This document shows positions 56,296 through 64,000 of a DNA stretch of 64,000 nt, piece after piece. The stretch lies in the NCBI GenBank assembly GCA_949130485.1, contig OX422184.1:19794824-19858823 (forward strand), given 5' to 3'. The notes below the pieces were generated by a model. That model was not told the DNA's origin. It was given only the letters and a program-made list of their open reading frames with translations, and ran no database searches. Numbering within the stretch: the first letter of the stretch is position 1; each line of letters starts with the position of its first letter. Both the position numbers and the translations under genes were made by a program. This stretch comes from Agelas oroides. Its lineage: Eukaryota > Porifera > Demospongiae > Agelasida > Agelasidae.

Positions 56296-57765
56296 GAATG
56301 GAATGGGACGGTGAGGAAACGACGACTTATGTCTAGTAGATCAATACCACACATCTACCAACTTGAGCAATACAGGTGAATGGTGCAGAGGTTGCTAACT
56401 TACTAGAGATATCTGAGTTCTAGATTTTCTTTCATGTTGACGAAAGAAATACTTTTGTATATATTACTTTATTTTCATGATATACTGTTTTCTAATTGTG
56501 TATGGTGCTGATCACAGTATCATGTATAAAATTCAGAATGGAATGAGTGCAGTAAATAGTAAGTAGGTGTTGTAAGTCAATTGCTCTTAGCAAGCTGACA
56601 ATTACCAGGTAGCATCACCCATTCAAGGATCAGGAAAAAAAAGAAAGAAGTTGGAATGGGAACTCTCTGAGACTGTGAATCTTGGACAGATTTATGTTGC
56701 TGCAATTGAAATTCAGAACAATCACAGGATATACATAACACATGCATGAACAATCAACGAACCACATCTCCCCTGTAAGGGCTTAGAACACTGGGTGGCC
56801 ACTACCCATCTCTACAAGGCTGTAATGAGATTCACAACCAGTCCCAATGCATATATTGTGTTTGTTAATGAGATTCATAACCCATAATGACATTCATGAG
56901 GATCTTAGAGCGGTTTCAGTCCAGGTAGGGTTAGACAAAGGCTTAGGCCTCAAACCCACTTCAGCCACACAAATTATTGCCCCCAGATTTCAGCACTCAC
57001 ACTGACCCTTAATAGATAATATGCACTCAGTCTGGTCTTCTCTTGTCCAAAGTTTAACAGTAGACTCAAACAATGAGAAGACAGTACAAATAATGACAAG
57101 GAATGGCACTGTATGAACAATCATTGAACCACATCTTCCTGAAAAGGCAGGCCTAGATGTTATGCAAAGTCACCCACCCATGTGCAGGATGTTTTTTGGG
57201 CCAATATCATGCAGTCTTCATCAGCTGTGCTGAAGTGACCAGGAGGTAGAGACTGCTATCTCATGCATAAAAGCAGCCAGATAGCTGGCTTTAATTTATC
57301 CATATGGTAGGAAGAGGCTCCTTGAATGCAGTGTCTCTTCGTGCAGCTGTCCTTTGAAAATTGTTGCTATGATACATGCATGCGATTTTAATTGTCACAT
57401 GTTGTCAATGTGCAACAGAAGTACCAGACGTACCAAAAGTATTAATAGCGATTGCATGAACTGGGCATTATATAAATGAGGCATAATGCATGTTTGTATA
57501 GCTAGTAGATGTGAGGCAGATAGTGTGTATTTAAAGGCTGTGCATGCATAACTATCCTAAGCTACAGTGTATGTGACGTTAACCCTATGAACATAGTGTA
57601 GATGCCAAGTGAACTAAATTGTCTGGAGATTGAAAAATTTTGCCAATTAGCTAGTTGTCATCAGTATACATGGCTATAGTATTGGTGTATTTACACACTT
57701 TCGTCACTTTGTCCCAAAGCTTTCAAATAAATACATGTAATCTTAAGTTTATAACAGATAACCCC
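56296..57765. other. Intergenic region downstream of the fusion gene, no gene recognised
   Basis: Only short frames occur. The phrase TGAACAATCA(A/T)(T/C)GAACCACATCT is found at about 56,747 and 57,114 and also at about 22,493, indicating a low-copy dispersed repeat. I see no RNA gene or strong regulatory motif. Confidence 0.4.
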
Positions 57766-57771
57766 TTTTCG

Positions 57772-58710
57772 GGCGTCTCTAATCGTTGGACTGGAATGTG
57801 GAATGGAATGGTGGAATGGAACAGTGAATGTACACAGTTGCAGCTAACTTGTGTAACTGGCGCTGCTCAATCTAGGTTGAACCACCTCTAGGGCTGCTAT
57901 CTCACTGCAGAGGCTTTATGAGCAAGTACGCATACATGGTACTATAGCTAGTTTGAGCGCTTGATGCATGTGGCCATGGGTGTCTCTAATCGCTGGAATG
58001 GAATATGGAATGGAACGGTGGAATGGAAAATGGAATGGAACGGTGAATATACATACAGCTAACTCGTGTAGCTGGCGCTGTTCTTCAAGGTTGAGCTAGC
58101 TACTATGTGTCTAGGGCTCTTATCTCACCGCAGAGGCTGTATGAGCAAGTCCAGTGCATGTTAGCAGCATTCTTCCTTGTCTGGTATCACGGTCAGAACT
58201 CGGAGTCCCCGGAGACCAGCTACAGTGCCATACATAGGAGTCACGCTTACTACTGTGTAAAGGAAGGCTGCTACTAAGGTTGTGTGGCCAAGGATTGAGG
58301 TGCACAGACAAGACTGAAGCGAAGAAACTGAGGATCGAGCACTAATTTCTGCCATCAAGCACATTCAAGTTTGTCTACGAAGACTATAACTATGGTCTTG
58401 CGAAGCCAGACCCTTGTTTTTCGTTCGAGAGTCAGGCTTGCAAGACTAGAATAACAAAGCATCTGATGATGAGCCAGCAACGGTACCATGCTAGGATAAT
58501 GAAGCATGACGGTGGGCAATGCTGTACTTGTTCATAAAGCTTCTGCAGTGAGATAACAGCCCTGGAAATACACTAGGTAGTTCAACCTAGACTGAGCAGC
58601 GTCAGTTACACGAGTTAGCTGTAACTATGTATATTCACCGTTCCATTCCATTTTCCATTCCACCGTTCCATTCCATATTCCATTCCAGCGATTAGAGACG
58701 CCCTGTGGCC
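57772..58710. repeat. GGAAT-type satellite units: two direct copies and one inverted copy
   Basis: Copies at 57,772-57,935 and 57,976-58,155 (plus) and about 58,510-58,705 (minus) share CGTCTCTAATCG, (TGGAATGGAAC)n, GCTAACTCGTGTAGCTGGCG and CTCACTGCAGAGGCT. Copies 2 and 3 face each other around about 350 bases and could fold back. Copy 3 ends a few tens of bases from the broken end of the HSPA12-like pseudogene. Confidence 0.8.
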
Positions 58711-58744
58711 ATAGCCTATGGTTCACCCACAAGTTTCTTATTAG

Positions 58745-59529
58745 TGACTTTAATTTTTTCTTTTGTTTTATAAACACTTCTAATTCATTGTGAAGATATT
58801 TGCAGCCTCCAAAACCACCAACCCAATAAATTGTGTCAATTGTGCTGGCAATCTTGTTTTCTCCTAAATAGGATTTAATGAGGTTTGTTATTCCATCTAC
58901 AGCAGGTTTGAAGAATTCTTTCATTCTTGAGTCATGGATTCTCATTCTAGCACCATCATCTTCCACTCGCACAGACTTTTCTCCTTTTGAATTCACCTTT
59001 TCTAACAAGGGAATCCCCATAGAGCTTCACAAATGAGCGTGGAAATTTAACAATGTAGCTCTTACAAACTTCACCTGAACCAAACCGCCTTTTCTGTTTC
59101 TCAAATGTGGTATAAAGAGGTTTGTTCAGATCCACTTTGTGTCGTGCTTGGATTTCAGGAGAGCATTTTTCAATGTTGCATGAGAACCCTGGATTACCAA
59201 CAAAGCCTTGGAGAAATTTTGATGGTTGTTCCACCCCAGTAGTAGCCATCTGGTGGTGCTAATTCTTCAATACGACCTCCTACAATTTTATGTGAGGCAT
59301 TATCAACTGTACCCCCTCCAATGTCAACAACAAGGTAGTGTTCAGCTTTCACTACAAATTGTTCTCCTCTACCAGCCACCTCAGCCTTGTGTTGGCAGTG
59401 AATAGCTGCAGATACAGGCTCCAAAGCAAGCGACAGTTTCCCTGGTGATTTTTTTTTTGTGTGTCGTAGGCAGCAGATTCCAGGGGCAATACAAATGGGT
59501 GAAGGTTCTGAATCTGAGCATAGACCAGC
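58745..59529 (-). pseudogene. HSPA12-like pseudogene fragment (exon 3 only)
   Basis: On the minus strand, an acceptor TTTTAG at 59,530-59,535 is followed by GLCSDSEPSPICIAPG, ALEPVSAAIHCQHKAEVAGR, LVVDIGGGTVDNASHKIVGG, FEKQKRRFGSGEVCKSYIVK and YWVGGFGGCKYLHNE. This matches exon 3 of both intact paralogues, and the plus-strand gene most closely (SGEVCKSYIVKFPRSFVKLY). Two frameshifts (near 59,195-59,250 and 58,956-59,020) break it, and homology stops at about 58,770, just before the GGAAT-type repeat. No exons 1-2 or C-terminal exons were found nearby. Confidence 0.85.
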
Positions 59530-59535
59530 CTAAAA

Positions 59536-61990
59536 TGTACATTAGAAAGATGAATTCCTCACCAAATAATCAGCAGAACAATGATTGTACGGATCTTAGG
59601 TTATTCTAAATTTTGGCAATATCTATAACACAATAACATTAACTTAATACCAGTAAGCACCATTTGTGATGGCTCAGTGTAGGCATGCTACAGTCTTGTC
59701 GACTTTTGTTGTGACATTTTTGTGATAAAAAACTTGAGCACTTACTCATGCAGGATATGAAGGCTGCTGCTAGAACACTCTCTAATCAGCAGAAACTAAC
59801 ACTTTCAAAAGAAAACTTATCAGTAAGGATTGCAAATAAATCCATTCTGTTCATTTCAACTTTTACTGACATTTGTAAGGAGAAATCCCCACGAGTAAAG
59901 GGGTTAATGTAAGTGGATGGGAGGGCCTAATGCAGCAGTAAATAATATTCATTGGATATATACAGTGGAACCTCTGTGAGGTAGAAACCATCAGAACCAT
60001 ACTGTGGTTCTGATACATACATGGATTCTGGTTTATTGCACACAAAGACAGACAGTTGCTCACAAATGCAGAACAAAAACAAATGCAAGACACACTGAAA
60101 ATGCCGAAATGTGTATAACAGCTGCATCCCTTTTCAGGTATATTATTATGTGCAGAGTCTCTCACCCTGCTCCTTGGGAGCTTTTTGTTTATTGTTGATA
60201 TCTTTTTTTGGGAGGCCTTGGCTCTCACGTCAACAGCTTGCTTTTGTACTTATGTGTTTGCTGTTTGTGTCAGCAAGCTTTTAATTCAAAAATAGCATTT
60301 AAATTTTCACATTTAGTTTTAGTTTGAAATTTTACTGGATGTCAATTATGCTTCTAAGATGTTAACAATGTACTAGCCTCGTTCACAGGCCCGATGAGGA
60401 GGAGAAGGGCCTGGTTTCAGCCGTTTGCGAATGCGCTTAATCGCGGTGGAATTCCACCGCCTCCGCATACTATAGATATACTTCCGTACGCTCGTGACGC
60501 GCACATTGATACTAAGCGTTACACTGTCCGTAGATTTATCATAGCAGCATATGGCATGCAAAGAAACTCACTCGATTGTACTCATCCAGCGGCCGATTTG
60601 AAGCTATAAACAGAAAGTGCGGGCTTCCGTGGAGTCGACTGACGAGAAGAAGCGACTACCTACCGGTAAAACCATCGCAAGAGGCAACTTGGGCTTCCAT
60701 TGCACTTCCGTCTGCCCTTTCTGCTAGAGATCTTCATTGATAAACAGCGCAAGGCTGTTGACCAAAGCGCTGAGATAAAAACTACTCAGGCTAGCTAGCT
60801 AGGCTGGTTTGATAGTTTTGATACGGTGAATAACGACGTCATGCAATCGACCATGTGTAGGCATGAGCCAATTATTCCCCCAAAAATCCCAATTATTCTT
60901 TTGAGAATTTCCTCCAATAATCCCCAATTATTCCCAGATATTTACCAGTAATTAAAATATTCTTGGAAATCAGGTGATGATAAACAGCTATTGGAAATTG
61001 AGAATCAATACACAATAGTGTGTGTACTGCCTAGGCATGGTTGGTAAACTCGTTCTGTTGGCAGTGTCTCACCACCAGGATGAGACTTGTCATGGGCCAC
61101 TAGAGACTTCGCTATATCTCTTTCCCGAGCTTCCTTTGCTTCACGCCTCTTAATACTGTCAGCGTGCTTTCAGCACACTAATCTTTGTGCTTAAGGTGAC
61201 GTAACAGGAAACGGTTTCAAACCGGGTGAACTTCGTCTATCCCGCATCTTATTACCTAACCGCAATGGTCGATAATTGTGTTCCTCGGCGACAACTCGGT
61301 AGTTGCAGCGTGACCAGACCCTTCCTCTCTCTGCGAAGGGTATGGCTTGCGAGACTAGACAGCCGCCATGTGCACGGCATGTCATGACTGACCAAGGCTT
61401 TTCTGCAGCCAGCCAAGACAGCCGCCATGTGCACGGCATGTCATAACTATGCCTGCCCATCTCCCCCTATCCATTGCGCCAACTGATAACATGCGGCCAA
61501 AGTTGCATGACCAGTGGTTAAAGGGTTAACTGGCTACTGACAGTTGTTCAGCAAATAACACCAAAGGGTTTTTACAATTAAAGTACTAACGTGACTATAG
61601 TCCCATTTTGTACATGATATGTTCACAAATCATTACAAAGTGGATAGACTGTATGTTTGAGTCCATGGAGTTCACGGTAACCAGTTAACCAGTCCAATAC
61701 TGCATGTAGCTCGCTCCCCTGCTGTGCTTTGCAGGTAGGTTGTCACAAGGAAACAGACAGCGTTCATCTTGGGGTTGAATAATGTTATTTGAAGCCTATG
61801 CATGAAGTCCCAGTGATGATTGATCTGGTAAACCACAAGATGAACGCTGTCCGTTTCCTTGAGTCTGCAAAGCGCAGTACTCTCCCTGACTAGGAAGGAA
61901 GGTGGGCACGAGCTCTATCAGCTATCACAACAGTGAAAATGCCAAGCAAATGTACGTTTCTTCAAAGTGGGCTTATCATGCAATAGGCTT
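59536..61990. other. Intergenic region with repeat copies, no gene recognised
   Basis: It holds a pogo-like end (TACAGTGGAACCTCTGTGAG) at about 59,961, a TTAACCC-family fragment at about 61,330-61,530 (GGTTAAAGGGTTAAC end and a duplicated GCCGCCATGTGCACGGCATG block at 61,362 and 61,421), and an inverted repeat at 61,746-61,860 (AAGGAAACAGACAGCGTTCA and its near inverse). 60,395-60,610 is open on the plus strand but resembles no family. Confidence 0.45.
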
Positions 61991-62004
61991 CCCACATTTT
62001 GAAA

Positions 62005-62612
62005 ATTTACCATGTTCATAGTACCATAGATAGTAGAGTGACACTGTCACTCTACTATCTATGATAGTACTATACATGTAAGTGCAGGCTCCAATCTGTC
62101 TGTACAGTCATTAAGTTAATGACTGTACAGACAGATTGGAGCCTGCACTTACATGTATAGTACTATGAACATGGTAAACTTTCACAGTACAATGAACATG
62201 GTAAACTTTCACCTTTTACTGTGACCTCCCATGTGAATGGGGCACATCAACATTGAAGCAGCCAGACAGGAGCCTGCAATGACCATGTTCATTGTACTGT
62301 GAAAGTTTACCATGTTCATAGTACTATACATGTAAGTGCAGGCTCCAATCTGTCTGTACAGTCATTAACTTAATGACTGTACAGACAGATTGGAGCCTGC
62401 ACTTACATGTATAGTACTATGAACATGGTAAACTTTCACAGTACAATGAACATGGTAAACTTTCACCTTTTACTGTGACCTCCCATGTGAATGGGGCACA
62501 TCAACATTGAAGCAGCCAGACAGGAGCCTGCACTGAGTGCAGGCTCCTGTCTGGCTGCTTCAATGTTGATGTGCCCCATTCACATGGGAGGTCACAGTAA
62601 AAGGTGAAAGTT
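62005..62612. repeat. Nest of long perfect palindromes
   Basis: Several inverted repeats sit inside one another: ATAGATAGTAGAGTGACACT and its inverse at 62,028-62,065; a CATGTAAGTGCAGGCTCCAA...GACTGTACAG hairpin at about 62,074-62,160; the same hairpin again at 62,327-62,415; and a 90-base arm ending AGGAGCCTGCACTGAGTGCA that inverts at 62,535. The block TGGTAAACTTTCACAGTACA is present in direct and inverted copies. Arms are nearly identical, so the structure is young or maintained. Confidence 0.9.
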
Positions 62613-62663
62613 TAGACAAAGACAATTAACATTCAGAAATATAATTTTAAGATTAGACTGAAA

Positions 62664-62676
62664 GTATATAAGTGGT
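62664..62676 (+). promoter_or_regulatory. TATA-box-like site before the secreted-protein gene
   Basis: AAGTATATAAGTGG lies about 190 bases upstream of the ATG at 62,855, in a plain region right after the palindrome nest. The spacing allows a short 5' untranslated region with a start near 62,695. Supported only by the motif. Confidence 0.4.
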
Positions 62677-62854
62677 TTGTACCAGTCCTGACAGTCAGAT
62701 TTTTGCATTCATGATATTCTGAGGTAGCAGCAAACTTGGGTTCACGAGGACAGCAGTAGGTAGGATCAGGTCTATAACAAATTTTTGTGAGATGAATTTT
62801 TTAGCATGCATGATTTTGTATCAGTTTCACAGTGTTTTCTGAAGGACTGAAACC

Positions 62855-63154
62855 ATGACACTGCAGTTCATCATTGGAGTGGTGATTGGATTAGCTTGCA
62901 TACAAAACATCAGTGCCTCAGGTAAGCCATGTTCAAATCATGCTTCTATATAGGCGTGTATAATAACTTAAAATGAACTTTCATGCATATTTATACAGTG
63001 GATGCAGACCTACCAGGTGACACTGACAGCCAGAATACTGTTTGGAATGGGAGAGATTTTCCAGAAGTGAAATACCCACTCCCTCTAAGCAAAAATGAGA
63101 CAGAACCTCTTTTTCATGTGCACACTCGTGATAAGAGACAGACTACCCCGAGAG
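62855..63154 (+). CDS. Secreted protein, first two exons only (gene continues beyond what can be seen)
   Basis: Exon 1 (62,855-62,921) starts at an ATG with A at -3 and encodes MTLQFIIGVVIGLACIQNIS then AS, a typical signal peptide. The donor is GTAAGC. Exon 2 (62,999-63,154) follows in phase 1: VDADLPGDTDSQNTVW, FPEVKYPLPLSKNETEPL (one N-glycosylation site, NET), and FHVHTRDKRQTTPR with a basic RDKR that could be a propeptide cleavage site. It ends in phase 1 at GTATTT, so the mature domains should come from later phase-1 exons. None were found before 64,000. Family unknown. Confidence 0.6.
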
Positions 63155-64000
63155 GTATTTTAATCTTGCTGGTGCATGGATGATCATCTGCATGGTTGCA
63201 ATTCTTGAATGTATATGGTTATTACTGAGCCGCAATATGTAGCAATATACTAAAAATTACGATTTCCATTTGTGCCATTGTAGCTGAGGTGGGCACACTG
63301 GGGGCACATGCCCCAACGGCTGGGCACTAAAAATACGCACAAAGACTCTGAAATCGAACATCGTAGTGTAGTCATCTGTACCTAGAGTATGACGCAGTTT
63401 GCCTTCATTGGTGGAGACCCATAATATGTGTACTGCGAAGTCACCGGTTGACGGTTGTAAGTACTCATCATATCAACGGCGCCTAGAAATAGCCTCGGAA
63501 CGGACTTATGAAAACAAAAATTGCCAGGGGGAGCATGGCCCCCAGACCCCCTAATGGCCGACTTGCATGATGACGTCACGTACGAGGGCTGGGGTAAAAC
63601 TTCAACGGCGTGCCATAGAGAATGTATGGGGATTTTGTAGTCCTCCTGATAAACACCGTTATAACTTGTGATCAACAGTAGCTGTTCGCGCTCTTTTTGC
63701 ATGCATTGACCACAGCAGAATGTTCTATCACCTGAATAGTTTCTAGGCGCTTCAGACGTTGCGCAACGTTTCCGCTAGCACGCAAAGCTATGCACGGCGC
63801 CGAAGAGTCCCAATTATAATCGTTACAACTAACCTTGCGGTTACCTCAAGTTAGAGCCAGTGTCAGAGATAACTTACTTTGCTTCAATAGATCCTGTAGA
63901 AGGCGCAGGACCCGCTGCCCCGCCCACATACACATGCACTCCCCATGATTTAGCCTAGTCTCGCGTGGCCACACCCCGTTCCGCAAGAGAGGGAAGGGGT
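63155..64000. other. Intron or downstream sequence with repeat fragments
   Basis: A GGGAGCATGGCCCCCAGACC block (about 63,530) matches repeats at 11,180, 36,800 and 32,650. The last 40 bases (TCGCGTGGCCACACCCCGTT) match the palindrome at 6,137-6,178. No further exon of the secreted protein was recognised. Confidence 0.45.

Noticed and set aside
60394-60609. A plus-strand ORF beginning MRRRRAWFQPF
   Set aside because: It is short, overlaps a TAGCCTCGTTC repeat end, and has no homology that I recognise.

Overview
The window looks like nuclear DNA of an early-branching marine invertebrate, most likely a demosponge. This is an inference. The coding DNA is cut into short exons with GT-AG introns and lies in AT-rich DNA full of foldback elements, minisatellites and old transposons. 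The recognisable proteins are metazoan types: HSPA12-like divergent HSP70s, Death domains, a Mieap-type domain and an F-BAR domain. Nothing bacterial (operons, ribosome-binding sites, long ORFs) is seen. The gene models below were built by hand from splice signals and reading phase.

Left part (1-19,600, + strand): a multi-exon gene with small coiled-coil exons, a Thr/Ala-rich repeat exon, a C-terminal domain like that of the mitochondria-eating protein Mieap/SPATA18, and a Death domain. All thirteen exons join in phase. Its introns hold a rearranged DIRS-type retroelement, nested MITEs, microsatellites and large hairpins.

Middle left (19,600-29,400): no convincing host gene. It holds a degenerate Penelope-like reverse transcriptase (minus strand), a retroelement fragment with a VEHG-F-TPLVFS motif, a proline-rich ORF and dispersed repeats.

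Middle (29,376-56,295): two paralogous genes lie head to head, 1.8 kb apart. The minus-strand gene (six exons, 622 codons before the stop) joins an HSPA12-like ATPase to a C-terminal Death domain. The plus-strand gene (fifteen exons, about 1003 codons) has the same ATPase start and retains the HSP70-like C-terminal part. It then continues, through a proline-rich linker, into a complete F-BAR domain of the FCHSD/nervous wreck/srGAP kind. The same ATPase module is thus attached to two different output modules. A third copy, at 58,745-59,529 on the minus strand, is a frameshifted fragment.

Right part (56,300-64,000): satellite-like GGAAT repeats, inverted repeats, a nest of long perfect palindromes at 62,000-62,610, then the first two exons of a secreted protein whose remainder lies outside the window.

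The working picture (inference) is a locus of sensor/adaptor-like proteins. Two unrelated genes with Death domains face each other, and one ATPase family has exchanged its C-terminal partner. This recalls the ATPase-plus-adaptor layout of innate immune and cell death receptors, but with an HSP70/actin fold in place of a STAND NTPase.
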